A stretch of DNA of 29,726 nt from Chloroflexi bacterium UBA4733 (GCA_002404055.1 DHIZ01000133.1:8446-38171), one strand, 5' to 3'; shown: positions 1 to 8,844, numbered from the stretch's first letter. The notes: generated by a model from the sequence alone, not told the origin. Program-made: numbers and translations.

Positions 1-1
1 C

Positions 2-358
2 ATGCGCCAGGCCGGGGTGCTGGCGGCGGCGGCGATGGTGGCCCTGGACACCATGATCGACCGGCTTGCCGAAGATCATGCAAATGCGCGGCGTCTGGCC
101 GAAGGGCTGGCGCGCCTCGACGGCTTCCAGGTCGCGCTGGACACGGTGCAGACCAACATCGTCATGGTTGATCTCCCCACCGCCGAAGCCGCCGAGACAT
201 GCGCCGTGCTCCTGGCGGAGCGCGGCGTGCTGGCGCTGCATATCGGCGTCCGCCGCATCCGCTTCGTGACACATTACGGCATCACGGCGGATGATATTTC
301 GCATGCGCTTGAGGCGGCGGAGCAGGTGGCGGGGCGGTTGTTGGCTGCTGCTGGGTAG
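2..358 (+). CDS. ltaE: Low-specificity L-threonine aldolase, C-terminal part (5' end outside window)
   Basis: This is the last 118 residues of a fold-type I PLP enzyme that cleaves L-threonine or L-allo-threonine to glycine and acetaldehyde in the cytoplasm. The fragment begins with MRQAGVLAAAAMVALD, the segment that follows the PLP-lysine loop in threonine aldolases. It continues with RLAEDHANARRLAEGLA and ends in the small C-terminal domain (GVRRIRFVTHYGITADDI). The catalytic lysine and the N-terminal two thirds lie upstream of the window, so the ATG at base 2 is an internal methionine and not a start. The stop is TAG at 356-358. No downstream gene is on the same strand for several kilobases, so it is probably the last gene of its transcript. 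Family recognition is firm; substrate preference cannot be seen. Confidence 0.88.
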   Translation: MRQAGVLAAAAMVALDTMIDRLAEDHANARRLAEGLARLDGFQVALDTVQTNIVMVDLPTAEAAETCAVLLAERGVLALHIGVRRIRFVTHYGITADDISHALEAAEQVAGRLLAAAG

Positions 359-416
359 GCGGGAACATGGCCACGTTTTCTGCAACGTTCGCCCGGCGTT
401 TGTATCGGGGTATCTC

Positions 417-516
417 GCCGTAGGGGCAGGTCCCCGTGCCTGCCCTGCTCGCCTGCCACAAAGGCAACGTGGTTCGCAACCGGACCTGGGCAGGCACGGG
501 GACCTGCCCCTACGGC
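417..516. repeat. Palindromic repeat element with 29-bp perfect inverted arms
   Basis: The arms at 417-445 and 488-516 are perfect reverse complements over 29 bp (core GTAGGGGCAGG...CCTGCCC) and flank a 42-nt centre. A related sequence begins at 29669 at the far end of the window, and the similarity runs on into the loop (TGSTCGCC followed by a purine-rich stretch). That makes this a dispersed element and not a gene-specific terminator. It lies between the threonine aldolase stop and the convergent 3' end of the M20 peptidase gene. As RNA it would fold into a very stable hairpin and could end or protect both transcripts. No protein is encoded in 359-574. Confidence 0.85.
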
Positions 517-574
517 TCTCCGTCCTTTTCCCCAACCTCCCTCCGTCGTTGGGTTGTACTCCCGTCGGGTGCAC

Positions 575-1675
575 TCATACTCCGGTTACCAACGCCAGCA
601 ACATTTGTGTGATGTCCACCACCGACGCCATCGCGATGTGCTCGTATGGCGTGTGGATGTCTTCGTAGCCGACGCCCAGCAGGATGGTGGCGATGCCGTG
701 CTTGTTGAAGATGTTGGCGTCACTGCCGCCGCCGGTGGACCTCAGTTGTGGCTCGCGTCCCAGGGTGCGGATGGCAGCCTGGCAGCGCTGCACGATTGGT
801 GTGGTGGCATCGTAGGAGAAGGCGGAGTAGCTGTCGCTGACGGTGAGATCCAGGCGGCAGCCGGTGTTTTCGGCAGCTTGATGAAGTGCGGCTACCATCG
901 CTTCGGTCTGGCGGGCTAACTTGCCGCTGTCACGGCTGCGCGCTTCACCGACCAGTTCACAGCGGTCGGGCACGATGTTGCGCGCCTGACCGCCGCGGAT
1001 CAGGCCGATGTTGGCCGTCGTTTCAGCGTCAAGGCGGCCGAGCGGGATGGCGGCGATGGCTTGCGCCGCTGCCACGATGGCGTTCTTGCCGAGCTCCGGC
1101 GCGACACCGGCGTGTGCACTCTGGCCGATGAATGTGGCTTCGATGCCGGTCTGCCCCGGTGCGGCGACGACCAGGTGATGCGCCGGCCCACCGACGTCGA
1201 GGCAGACGCCTTCCCGCGCGGTGAGGCGGTCGAACTCTACCAGCTTGGCGCCGCAGAGTCCGATCTCTTCCTGGACGGTGAACAGGATGTCGAGCGGGGC
1301 GTGCGCTACGTCGGACGTGTGCAGGAGCTGCAGTACCTCCAGCATGGCGGCCACGCCGGCTTTGTCGTCAGCTCCCAGGACGGACGTGCCGTCGGTGCGC
1401 AGCACGTCGCCGTCCATATGCACCTTGATGCCGGGTGTTGGCTGCACGGTGTCGACATGCGCGTTCACCAGCAACGCGGCGGCTGTGCTGTTCCGCTCCG
1501 GCAGGTGGGCGTAGATATTGTTGACGCCATCAACTGTACTTGCTATACCCAGCGCGGTCAATGCTGCGCGGACGTAGGCGACCGCTTGCTCTTCCTGCTT
1601 GGACGGGCTGTTGATCTGCACGAGGTCGAGCAGCGTCTGCAGCAGCCTGTCCCGGTGTACTGCCGGTAACGACAT
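575..1675 (-). CDS. M20 family metallopeptidase, peptidase T-like
   Basis: A 366-residue zinc exopeptidase of the M20 family, closest in style to the peptidase T-like (PepT-like) subgroup that removes N-terminal residues from small peptides in the cytoplasm. The metal ligands are in place: H73 and D75 in NAHVDTVQP, D103 in LGADDKAG, the catalytic E136 with E137 in QEEIGLCG, D160 in CLDVGG, and H341 in GYEDIHTPYEH. The lid/dimerisation domain lies at about 170-280 (GQSAHAGVAPELGKNA). The ATG at 1675 is preceded by a purine-rich GGGGGGAA ribosome site. The gap to the glycyl-tRNA synthetase stop is only 11 bp, so the two genes are almost certainly co-transcribed. Length is normal for the group. 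The exact peptide substrate is unknown. Confidence 0.88.
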   Translation of the reverse strand: MSLPAVHRDRLLQTLLDLVQINSPSKQEEQAVAYVRAALTALGIASTVDGVNNIYAHLPERNSTAAALLVNAHVDTVQPTPGIKVHMDGDVLRTDGTSVLGADDKAGVAAMLEVLQLLHTSDVAHAPLDILFTVQEEIGLCGAKLVEFDRLTAREGVCLDVGGPAHHLVVAAPGQTGIEATFIGQSAHAGVAPELGKNAIVAAAQAIAAIPLGRLDAETTANIGLIRGGQARNIVPDRCELVGEARSRDSGKLARQTEAMVAALHQAAENTGCRLDLTVSDSYSAFSYDATTPIVQRCQAAIRTLGREPQLRSTGGGSDANIFNKHGIATILLGVGYEDIHTPYEHIAMASVVDITQMLLALVTGV

Positions 1676-1686
1676 ACGATTCCCCC

Positions 1687-3069
1687 CTACAACAGCGCAT
1701 CAAGGCGCGACCGCAGCAGCCCGGCCACGTCGGCTATCGGCACGCGCTCTTGCTGCATCGTGTCGCGGTCGCGGATGGTCAAGGCATTGTCGTTTAGGCT
1801 CTCGAAGTCCACAGTGACGCACCACGGCGTGCCGATTTCATCCTGGCGCCGGTAGCGCTTACCGATGCTCTGCGTCTCGTCATAGTCGGTGGCAAACAAA
1901 CGCCGCAGTTGCCGGTGGACGTCGCGGGAAAGGCCGGCCAGTTCCGGCTTCTTGGAGAGCGGCAGCACCGCAGCTTTATACGGCGCTAGCAGGGGGTGAA
2001 AGCGCATGACGACCCGCGTCTCGTCCTTGTCGGGCTCCTCGTGATAGGCGTCCAGCAGGAAGACGAACAGCGAGCGGTCGCAACCGGCCGACGTCTCGAT
2101 GATGTAGGGCGTGAAGCGCTCGCGCGTGGCGTCGTCGAAGTAGGAAAGGTCCCTGCCGCTGAACTGGCTGTGGCGGGAGAGGTCGTAGTCTGTGCGGTTG
2201 TGGATGCCCTCGAACTCTTTCCAGCCGAAGGGGAAGAGGTACTCAATGTCCTCGGCGGCCGCAGCGTAATGGGCAAGCTCGTGCTTGCCGTGTTGACGGA
2301 AGCGGAGCTTTTGCTCGCTCACGCCCAAGCGGAGGTAATATTCCCACCGTACCTTGCGCCAGTGCTGGAACCATTGCTCCGCCTCGGCAGGGGCGCAGAA
2401 GAACTGCTGCTCCATCTGCTCGAACTCGCGTGTGCGGAAGATGAAGTTGCCGGGCGTGATCTCGTTGCGGAAGGCTTTGCCGATCTGGGCGATGCCGAAG
2501 GGCAGCTTGCGCCGCGTGGTAACGCGCACGTTCTCGAAGTTGACGTAAATGCCCTGGCAGGTCTCCGGGCGCAAGTACACCATGGCGGCGTCCTCCTCCA
2601 CCGGGCCCATGTAGGTCTTGAACATCAGGTTGAACTGGCGCGGGCTGGTGAGTTGGTGTTGCCCGCAGTTAGGGCAAGCCAGGGTGGCAATGAAGCCCTC
2701 CGGCGCTTGCTCGCCCGGTTCCAGCACCTCCGCACCCGGCAACTGGTCCAACCGGAAGCGTTGCTTGCAGTTCCGGCAGTCCACCAGCGGATCGGTGAAG
2801 TTCTCGACGTGGCCGGAGGCGTGCCACACCGTGGGGTGCATGAGGATGCTGGCGTCCAGTCCCACCACATCGTCCCGTAACTGCGTCATGGCGCGCCACC
2901 AGGCCGCCTTGACGTTGTTCTTCAGTTCCACGCCCAATGGTCCGTAATCCCAGGAACTGCTGAGTCCCCCGTAGATTTCGCTGCTGGGGAAGACAAAGCC
3001 CCGGCGCTTGGAAAGGGAGATGATCTTGTCGTAGAGATCAGCCGGCACCGCCTCCGGAGTGTCCACCAC
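1687..3069 (-). CDS. glyS: Glycyl-tRNA synthetase (alpha2, class II)
   Basis: Charges tRNA-Gly with glycine. This is the homodimeric archaeal/eukaryotic-like form (glyQS type) found in many bacteria, about 460 residues here. Visible marks are the N-terminal [15 protein letters not shown] and [11 protein letters not shown] block, a zinc ribbon with Cys pairs at about 98/101 and 132/135, class II motif 2 ([21 protein letters not shown] at about 200-220), motif 3 ([10 protein letters not shown]) and a C-terminal anticodon-binding domain. The frame stays open to 3471, but the upstream part has no family similarity and overlaps the divergent gene. GTG at 3069 (or the next GTG at 3066) has a GAGAGG ribosome site 10 nt upstream and gives the normal length. 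The M20 peptidase follows 11 bp downstream. The promoter is at 3133-3160. Confidence 0.93.
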   Translation of the reverse strand: MVDTPEAVPADLYDKIISLSKRRGFVFPSSEIYGGLSSSWDYGPLGVELKNNVKAAWWRAMTQLRDDVVGLDASILMHPTVWHASGHVENFTDPLVDCRNCKQRFRLDQLPGAEVLEPGEQAPEGFIATLACPNCGQHQLTSPRQFNLMFKTYMGPVEEDAAMVYLRPETCQGIYVNFENVRVTTRRKLPFGIAQIGKAFRNEITPGNFIFRTREFEQMEQQFFCAPAEAEQWFQHWRKVRWEYYLRLGVSEQKLRFRQHGKHELAHYAAAAEDIEYLFPFGWKEFEGIHNRTDYDLSRHSQFSGRDLSYFDDATRERFTPYIIETSAGCDRSLFVFLLDAYHEEPDKDETRVVMRFHPLLAPYKAAVLPLSKKPELAGLSRDVHRQLRRLFATDYDETQSIGKRYRRQDEIGTPWCVTVDFESLNDNALTIRDRDTMQQERVPIADVAGLLRSRLDALL

Positions 3070-3132
3070 TATTGCGCATCCTCTCACCTGGCATGAGCGC
3101 TCGCACCAACGAACCGCGCCTACCGGTGGAAC

Positions 3133-3160
3133 ACTATACCGGCAGACCCGAAGGTTACAA
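3133..3160 (-). promoter_or_regulatory. Sigma-70-type promoter of the glyS operon
   Basis: On the minus strand TTGTAA (3160-3155) and TATAGT (3138-3133) are separated by 16 bp, matching 4 of 6 and 5 of 6 consensus bases. Transcription would begin near 3126, about 57 nt before the chosen GTG at 3069. No T-box or other leader structure is apparent. Confidence 0.6.
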
Positions 3161-3189
3161 CTGACATGGATCCGCATGTCGGATACTAT
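3161..3189 (+). promoter_or_regulatory. Sigma-70-type promoter of the dienelactone hydrolase gene
   Basis: CTGACA (3161-3166) and TACTAT (3184-3189) are separated by exactly 17 bp. Transcription would begin near 3196, so the earlier in-frame ATG at 3166 falls inside the promoter and cannot be the start codon. The -35 box directly abuts the -35 box of the divergent glyS promoter. Confidence 0.65.
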
Positions 3190-3222
3190 GATGGCCAACG
3201 AATGGCGAAGAACGGAGCAAGC

Positions 3223-3909
3223 ATGGGTACCAGCGTCGAGTTTCGCAGCAACGGAGGCTCTGCACAGGGCTGGCTGGCGGTTCCGGATACGGGCAAGGGG
3301 CCGGGCGTCATCGTGATTCAAGAGTGGTGGGGGCTGGTCGAGCACATCAAGGACGTCTGTGAGCGCTTTGCGGGCGCCGGGTTTACGGCGCTGGCTCCCG
3401 ACCTGTACCACGGTAAGGCGACCAGGGAGCCCGATGAGGCTGCCAAAATTATGATGGCGATGAGCATGCAACAGGCGGCGAAGGACCTGAGTGGCGCTGT
3501 CGACTTCTTACGCGCGCACCACTCCGTCACCGGCGATACCGTTGGCGTTGTGGGATTCTGTATGGGTGGTAGCCTCGCGCTGCTGCTGGCCCAACAGCGG
3601 CCTGATGCCATCGGCGCAGCCGTGCCGTTCTACGGCGTCGGGCCGGCCATGGCCGAGGCCAACGACTGGACAGCGCCAAACGCGGCCTTCCAGGGCCATT
3701 ACGCTGAACACGACGACTCTGCCGGCCCGGCTGCCGCCCGGCGCCTGGAAGCGGAGCTGCGGCAGGCCGGCAAGGAAGTGCAGTTCTTCATCTATCCCGG
3801 CACGCAGCACGCCTTCTTCAACGACACCCGGCCTGGAATCTACAACGCCGAGGCGTCGCGTCTCGCCTGGGAACGGACGGTGCGTTTCCTCCACGACAAG
3901 CTGGGGTAG
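3223..3909 (+). CDS. Dienelactone hydrolase family protein
   Basis: A 228-residue cytoplasmic alpha/beta hydrolase of the dienelactone hydrolase family, whose founding members open dienelactone rings to maleylacetate. Many relatives act on unknown esters or lactones. The nucleophile is Cys113 in the elbow GFCMGG, the acid is Asp164 or Asp165 (AEHDDSAG), and the base is His196 in [11 protein letters not shown]. Glu34 in VIQEWWGL matches the glutamate that controls the nucleophile in this family. The ATG at 3223 has GGAG 5-8 nt upstream and lies downstream of the promoter; the upstream ATG at 3166 is rejected. The gene stands alone and converges on the SelA-like gene with 14 bp between stops. 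No aromatic-degradation genes are nearby, so the substrate is open. Confidence 0.88.
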   Translation: MGTSVEFRSNGGSAQGWLAVPDTGKGPGVIVIQEWWGLVEHIKDVCERFAGAGFTALAPDLYHGKATREPDEAAKIMMAMSMQQAAKDLSGAVDFLRAHHSVTGDTVGVVGFCMGGSLALLLAQQRPDAIGAAVPFYGVGPAMAEANDWTAPNAAFQGHYAEHDDSAGPAAARRLEAELRQAGKEVQFFIYPGTQHAFFNDTRPGIYNAEASRLAWERTVRFLHDKLG

Positions 3910-3913
3910 GGCC

Positions 3914-3935
3914 GCCCGCCCTTTTAGGGGCGGGC
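3914..3935. terminator. GC-rich hairpin between convergent genes
   Basis: GCCCGCCC (3914-3921) and GGGCGGGC (3928-3935) form an 8-bp all-GC stem with a 6-nt loop. It follows the stop of the hydrolase gene by 4 nt and contains the TAA stop of the SelA-like gene (3924-3926) in its loop and right arm. There is no clear U tract on either strand, so bidirectional termination is likely but not proven. Confidence 0.5.
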
Positions 3936-5048
3936 CACAGCCCGTCGCACGGCGTCCAGAACGATCTCGGCCTCGCCCGCTTGGACTGTTTGCGGGTTGA
4001 GCGCGATGGCGTCGGCGCCGAACGCGCTCACGGCAATCCGCGGATCGCGCTCCCAGAGCGCCTCGATCAGCGCATCCCGGCTCAGCGGCGCTCCAGAAAG
4101 AAGATGCACGATGGCGCGGCTGTGGGGCTGGCCGGCTTCACTGGGGTAGCCGCGCTCGACCGTTACCCCTGGCAGGTCCGCCAGGCCGGTCAACCAGTAG
4201 CGCACTGTCGCTTCGTAGCCGGCCAGTGTTGCCGGTTCATCCTGGCCCAACGACCACTCCACGGCGGCGAGGATAGCTGCCAACTCTTCCTTGCCGACCT
4301 TCATGGGGCGACCAAGCGTGTGGTTGGGGCTGCCATTGGCCCGGCAACCCTCGATGATATCGCGGCGACCGAGCACCAGACCGGTCGCCTGCGGACCGCG
4401 CAGGCCCTTGCCGCCGCTGAAAATAGCCACATCCGCGCCGAGTTCCTTCGTGAAACGCCAGAGATTGGCGACGGGAGGAATCTGGGCTGCAGCGTCCACC
4501 AGCACCGGGATACCCCGCTGTCGGGCGATGGGGACAATTTCCTCCAGGGCCAGGGCCCCGGCAGCATAATTGGAACCAGCGAACCAGAGGATGCTGGCGG
4601 TGTGTTCGGTGCAGGCGTCGGTCAACTCCTGAGCGGTGGCGCCAATCTCGCGCAGGCGCGCGCCAGTCAGGCGCGCCGCGTAGTCGTAGCCATTGCGCTG
4701 GCTTCGCCAGACGATCACCTCGCGTGGTCGCCCATCGAGGTACGGGAAGCCGGCGATCAATGCCGGGTCGATGCCGGCGATGCTGGCGGCAACGGCCAGG
4801 GTGATACCAGCGGCCGCGCCGGAAGACACGTAGCAGGCGTCGTTCCGCGTCAACTCGGCAATACGCTCACCAACGCGCCGCTGAAATTCATGGAGGTCGA
4901 CGAAAGACCGCGCGGCGGCGGTCATCGCCTCCACGACCGGATCGGGCATGATCGACCCGCCAAGTTTCGTCAAGGTCGCCGCCGCATTGATCACACCACG
5001 CACATTGAGTCTGCCGTAAGGGGTCGTCACTGTTGTCTCCAATGCCAC
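3924..5048 (-). CDS. SelA-like PLP-dependent enzyme (aminotransferase fold type I)
   Basis: A 374-residue PLP enzyme related to L-seryl-tRNA(Sec) selenium transferase (SelA) and D-glucosaminate-6-phosphate ammonia-lyase type proteins. The PLP lysine is K214 in FSGGKGLRGPQATG and the cofactor-binding aspartate is D185 in VLVDAAAQIPP. The N-terminus (VRGVINAAATLTKLGGS) is the typical glycine-rich entry of this family. True SelA is longer (about 460 residues) with an N-terminal tRNA-binding domain, which is missing here, and no selB, selD or tRNA-Sec is nearby. It is therefore more likely an amino-sugar or amino-acid beta-eliminase/lyase. The start is taken as GTG 5048; the ribosome site is weak, and TTG at 5042 is an alternative. 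No partner gene shares its strand nearby. Confidence 0.78.
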   Translation of the reverse strand: MALETTVTTPYGRLNVRGVINAAATLTKLGGSIMPDPVVEAMTAAARSFVDLHEFQRRVGERIAELTRNDACYVSSGAAAGITLAVAASIAGIDPALIAGFPYLDGRPREVIVWRSQRNGYDYAARLTGARLREIGATAQELTDACTEHTASILWFAGSNYAAGALALEEIVPIARQRGIPVLVDAAAQIPPVANLWRFTKELGADVAIFSGGKGLRGPQATGLVLGRRDIIEGCRANGSPNHTLGRPMKVGKEELAAILAAVEWSLGQDEPATLAGYEATVRYWLTGLADLPGVTVERGYPSEAGQPHSRAIVHLLSGAPLSRDALIEALWERDPRIAVSAFGADAIALNPQTVQAGEAEIVLDAVRRAVARP

Positions 5049-5220
5049 CTGGCACAGCTATTGCATTACAAATGGACCGGGTGCCGCTTTTTCGTTGGGC
5101 GCTTCACGCTGCCCAGAAGCTTAACGTGCCCTGAGCCGGCTGTCATGGCACGTGCGCTCCCCAGAGGGCTGGGCGGACGCCGGAGGACTTGACCACACCC
5201 GGAGGAGAGGAAGACAAGGG

Positions 5221-5541
5221 ATGGACCAACGTGAGCCGATGCAAGAAATCGAACGGGATGTTGAGCAAGACTGGGAAGTGTATGGTTCTGACGGCCAGTT
5301 GATCGGGCACGTCAATGAGGTCCATAGCAACTACCTCTGGGTGCAGAAGGGGTTGCTCTTTCCGACGGACATGTACATCCCCCTCACTGTCTGCCGTCGC
5401 ACCGAACCCGGGCGCGTCGAGCTGAGCGTCACGACCGCCGAGGTAACGGCCGCCGGCTGGGACGCCCTGCCAGAGGTGATCAACGCCACTTCCGTTATCC
5501 CCGGAACGGCCGTGGTACCGGCGCTGGCGGAAACGCGCTAG
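5221..5541 (+). CDS. Small PRC-barrel/DUF2171-like protein
   Basis: A 106-residue soluble acidic protein. Residues about 12-70 (DWEVYGSDGQLIGHVNEVHSN..., VQKGLLFPTDMYIPLTV) fit the beta-barrel pattern of PRC-barrel/DUF2171 proteins: a residue pair DG followed by IG.V, then an aromatic strand, then IP at the end of the barrel. The ATG at 5221 has a strong GGAGGAGAGG site at 5201-5210. The frame is open upstream, but that part carries the ribosome site and no family pattern. There is no signal peptide or membrane segment. Relatives are often stress-linked or bind other proteins or RNA, but the function here is unknown. It converges on the RND pump gene, stop to stop, with 48 bp between. Confidence 0.7.
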   Translation: MDQREPMQEIERDVEQDWEVYGSDGQLIGHVNEVHSNYLWVQKGLLFPTDMYIPLTVCRRTEPGRVELSVTTAEVTAAGWDALPEVINATSVIPGTAVVPALAETR

Positions 5542-5589
5542 CGCGAGGCCGGAATGCTGTTTGGCGAGCGTGCCGCTACAATTCACCAC

Positions 5590-8500
5590 CTAGTCCCCGA
5601 AGGTGCGTGCTTCCGATGGGGCGTCCGTCGCCAGCGCGTGGCTCGCCACGCCGTTCGGCGCCAGGACAGATGTCACTGCGATCTCACCGCCTGCCAGTGC
5701 CGCGTTGATTTCCGCCAGGGCGGCCGCCGTGCGCGGTTTAGCCCAGCCGCGGCGCACCAGGAATATGGAAAAGTCGTCCACGTAGCTATAGACAACCGGC
5801 GCGAAGACCAGGGTGAGCATGGTCGACGTGAGCAGGCCACCGACGAGGACAGTCGCCATCGGGGAGCGATCTTCCGAGCCTGCCCCGATTTTTACGGCCA
5901 GCGGCAACATCGCGAACACCATGGTAAAGGTGGTCATGACGATCGGCCGCAGCCGGGTGCGACCGGCTTCGATCAGCGCCGGATTGCGCTCCAGGCCACG
6001 CCGGCGCAGCGTGTTTGTGTAGTCGACGAGCAGGATCGCGTTCTTGGCTACGAGGCCCATGAGCATGATCAGCCCCATGAACGAGTAGAGGTTGAGGGTG
6101 TTGCCTGTTATGATCAGCGCGATGAAGGCGCCAACCGTGGCCAGCGGCAGGCTGAGCAGCACGGCGAGGGGGTAGAGCAGCGATTCGTACAGGGCCGCCG
6201 ACAACATGTAGACCAGGACAACCGAAAGGGCGAAAGCCGCCTCCAACGGTGCGAAGACCTGGGCCTGCTGCTGCGATGCGCCGCCCATGATGAAGGAATA
6301 GCCGGGCGGCAACGGCACTTGCTGCTGGATAGCCTGCTGGATGGCCGTCGAGACCTGCCCGAGCGGGACGCCGGAGGTGTTTGCGCCGACCGAAACCTCC
6401 AACTGCCGGTTCTGGTCACTCAACTGTGCCGGCTCCTGCGTCTGCACGACCTTCGCAACCTGGTCAAGGCGGATCGGCACGCCTGCTGTCGTCGACAGAG
6501 TAAGCTGGGAGAAGAGCTGCGGCGTCATATTCTGGCCACCGGGGACTGTTACCACGATCGGTGTCTGGATAGTGCTGCCAGACGGTTGGAGGTAGCCGAC
6601 GGTCGTGCCGACAATCGCCGTCTGGACGGCATTGCCAATTTGCTGGGGCGTGACCCCCAGGTTGACAGCGGCAGCGCGATCTACCTGGATTCCCAACTCC
6701 GGAGAGGTCTGGGACGAGCCATTACGGACCTGAACCACGCCGGGCACCGTACGCATGACTCCCGTGACCTGAGCGCCCAGTTGGTCCAGGGTGTTGATAT
6801 CTGGACCCTGGATAATCACGTTGATATTCTGACCACCACCGATTCGTAACGCGCTAGGCAGCGACGTCACGATGGAGGCGTCGGGGAACTGCCGGGACAG
6901 CGCGCGTATCTTGGCCAGGTAAGTGTCAATAGGCGGGCGCTGGCCGACCGGCAGGAGGTCCACGGACACTTCGCCGCTGCCGGTGGTCGCACCACCGCCG
7001 AAGCCGCCGCGCGCTCCCGCGCTGGTGAAGGTCTGCTTGACGCCGGGTATCGTCCTGATTTCCTGGTCGACCTGATCCACGACGGTTTCTGTGCGCGCCA
7101 GGGGCGTCCCATTGGCGAACTGCACGTTCACCTGGAGCTGTGAGTTGTCCTCCTGGGGAGTGAACTCGGTACCCAGCAACCCGAGCGGTATGAAGGCGAT
7201 GCTGGCGACCAGGGCGGCCACGCCGACGAGGATGACGAGCGGCCGAGTTCGCAAGGCGCGGCCCAGCAGCCGGCCGTAGCCATTGCGCACTCGGGAAAAG
7301 CCCCGTTCCCAGACACGCCCAAAGCGGGTGAGCGGACCGCCCCCATGGCCTGCCGCCTGATGTTCGTCGTCCATGCCCTCCTTGAGCCAGCGCGAGGCAA
7401 GCAGCGGGGTCAGGGTGAAGCCGATGAACAGCGAGAAGAGCGTGGCCGCGACGATGGTGATGCCGAACTCGCGGAAGATCTGGCCGACGAGCCCATTGGT
7501 AAAGGCGACCGGCAGGTATACCACCACATCGGTCAGCGTGATGGTCACAGCGGCGAGGGCGATCTCATGCCGCCCGTCCAGCGCTGCCCGGATCGGATGT
7601 TTCCCCATCGCCAGGTGGCGGTTGATGTTCTCCAGCACCACCACGGAGTCGTCAACGAGAATGCCGGTGAGGAGCGACAGGGCCAGCAAGGAGATCAGGT
7701 CCAGACTGAAGCCCGTGAAATACATGACGGTGAACGTGGAGAGCAGGGACGTAGGAATAGCGAGCACCACGATGAACATGTTGCGGATGCGGTGCAAGAA
7801 GACCAGCAGGACAATAGCCGGCAGGATCACGGCCAGGGCCAGGTCGTTCTCGACAGCCTTGAGCGACTGGTTGATATAGTCAGTCTGATCGTTGACGATG
7901 GCGACATGCATGCCGGGCGGCAACGCCAACTCGAGTTGCGTAAGTCTGGCTTTGACAGCCGTGTCTACCGCCACAACGTTGGCGCCGCTCTGCGCGGTGA
8001 TGACCAGGCCGACCGAGTCCTGGCCGTTCAAGCGGGTCTGCTGATCGATCGGCGCATAGCCTTGCGTCACGGTGGCGACCTGACCGAGCGTGACCGGCGT
8101 GCTGCCTGGGCTTGCCACTACTAGATTCTTGAGTTCCCCTACTGACTGGAAGTAGGCATCCGTCCGCACGTCGACGACAGTACCGCTCACGTTCGTTGTG
8201 CCGCCGGGAATGCTCACGTTCTGCTGGCCCAATGCCTGCGTGATCTGATTCACCGACACGCCGTAGGAGGCCAGTGCCGAGGGGTTGATCGTCACATTGA
8301 CTTGAGGAATGAGGCCGCCCTGTACCTGAACGGCGGCGACACCGGCTGCCTGCTGTAAGGAGGGCTGCAGTTGATTCGTTGCTGTGTCGTAGAGGGCAGC
8401 CAGCGTGCCGCCGGTCAGGGCGAGATTCATGATTGGTGAGGCGTTGGGGTCTGCCTTGAAGATCGTGGGCGTGCCGACGGTGCTGGGCAAGCGGCCCACG

Positions 8501-8844
8501 ATGCGGTTGATCGACGCCGAGACGTCGTTCGCCGCCGTGTTGACATCAGTCCCCTGCACGAACTGGAGGGATACGCGCGACGAACCGGTCGATGAGTTGC
8601 CGTTCATCTGCTGAACACCGGCAATGCCGGAGAGGGCGTTCTCGACCGGCAGTGTGACCTGGGTTTCCACCTCCTCCGGGCTGGCGCCCGGATAGCTGAT
8701 GCTCACGGCCACGAACGTGGCGCTGATCGTCGGCAGTTGCTGCACGGGCAGGAACCGATAGGAGATGATGCCCATCAGTACGAGGGCCAGGATGACCATG
8801 ATCATGGTCACCGGCCGCTGAATCGCTATTCGTGTCGGACTCAT
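5590..8844 (-). CDS. RND family (HAE1-type) efflux permease
   Basis: A 1084-residue proton-driven inner-membrane pump of the AcrB/MexB type. Each half has the expected plan: one N-terminal membrane helix (ITMIMVILALVLMGII-like), a porter loop of about 300 residues, then five further helices. The proton-relay acids are the DD pair in LTGILVDDSVVVLENINRHL near residues 398-399, and the matching lysine lies in MGLVAKNAILLVDYTNTLRRRGL in the second half. Long linkers contain QTRLNGQDSVGLVITAQSGANV and similar family blocks. ATG 8844 is preferred; GTG 8850 two codons upstream is equally in frame. The adaptor gene ends 80 bp upstream on the same strand. No TolC-like gene follows. The substrate (drug, lipid or solvent) cannot be told from sequence. 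Confidence 0.93.
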   Translation of the reverse strand: MSPTRIAIQRPVTMIMVILALVLMGIISYRFLPVQQLPTISATFVAVSISYPGASPEEVETQVTLPVENALSGIAGVQQMNGNSSTGSSRVSLQFVQGTDVNTAANDVSASINRIVGRLPSTVGTPTIFKADPNASPIMNLALTGGTLAALYDTATNQLQPSLQQAAGVAAVQVQGGLIPQVNVTINPSALASYGVSVNQITQALGQQNVSIPGGTTNVSGTVVDVRTDAYFQSVGELKNLVVASPGSTPVTLGQVATVTQGYAPIDQQTRLNGQDSVGLVITAQSGANVVAVDTAVKARLTQLELALPPGMHVAIVNDQTDYINQSLKAVENDLALAVILPAIVLLVFLHRIRNMFIVVLAIPTSLLSTFTVMYFTGFSLDLISLLALSLLTGILVDDSVVVLENINRHLAMGKHPIRAALDGRHEIALAAVTITLTDVVVYLPVAFTNGLVGQIFREFGITIVAATLFSLFIGFTLTPLLASRWLKEGMDDEHQAAGHGGGPLTRFGRVWERGFSRVRNGYGRLLGRALRTRPLVILVGVAALVASIAFIPLGLLGTEFTPQEDNSQLQVNVQFANGTPLARTETVVDQVDQEIRTIPGVKQTFTSAGARGGFGGGATTGSGEVSVDLLPVGQRPPIDTYLAKIRALSRQFPDASIVTSLPSALRIGGGQNINVIIQGPDINTLDQLGAQVTGVMRTVPGVVQVRNGSSQTSPELGIQVDRAAAVNLGVTPQQIGNAVQTAIVGTTVGYLQPSGSTIQTPIVVTVPGGQNMTPQLFSQLTLSTTAGVPIRLDQVAKVVQTQEPAQLSDQNRQLEVSVGANTSGVPLGQVSTAIQQAIQQQVPLPPGYSFIMGGASQQQAQVFAPLEAAFALSVVLVYMLSAALYESLLYPLAVLLSLPLATVGAFIALIITGNTLNLYSFMGLIMLMGLVAKNAILLVDYTNTLRRRGLERNPALIEAGRTRLRPIVMTTFTMVFAMLPLAVKIGAGSEDRSPMATVLVGGLLTSTMLTLVFAPVVYSYVDDFSIFLVRRGWAKPRTAAALAEINAALAGGEIAVTSVLAPNGVASHALATDAPSEARTFGD

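Noticed and set aside
417..516. The repeat as a CRISPR array
   Set aside because: It is one inverted pair with a single loop, not regularly spaced direct repeats, and no cas gene is present.
1996..2880. Long plus-strand frame opposite the glycyl-tRNA synthetase gene
   Set aside because: It is antisense to a clear tRNA synthetase; its Leu/Ala/Glu-rich product has no family pattern and is typical of the complementary frame in GC-rich DNA.
3070..3471. Upstream extension of the glycyl-tRNA synthetase frame
   Set aside because: No synthetase similarity, overlaps the divergent hydrolase gene and contains its own promoter; a GTG with a ribosome site at 3069 gives the normal length.
3981..5192. 403-codon plus-strand frame opposite the SelA-like gene
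   Set aside because: Arg/Gly/His/Asp-rich composition without domains; the opposite strand has a complete PLP enzyme.
5554..6849. 431-codon plus-strand frame opposite the RND permease
   Set aside because: Antisense to the highly conserved permease; the product is mostly Arg, Asp, His and Gln with no pattern.
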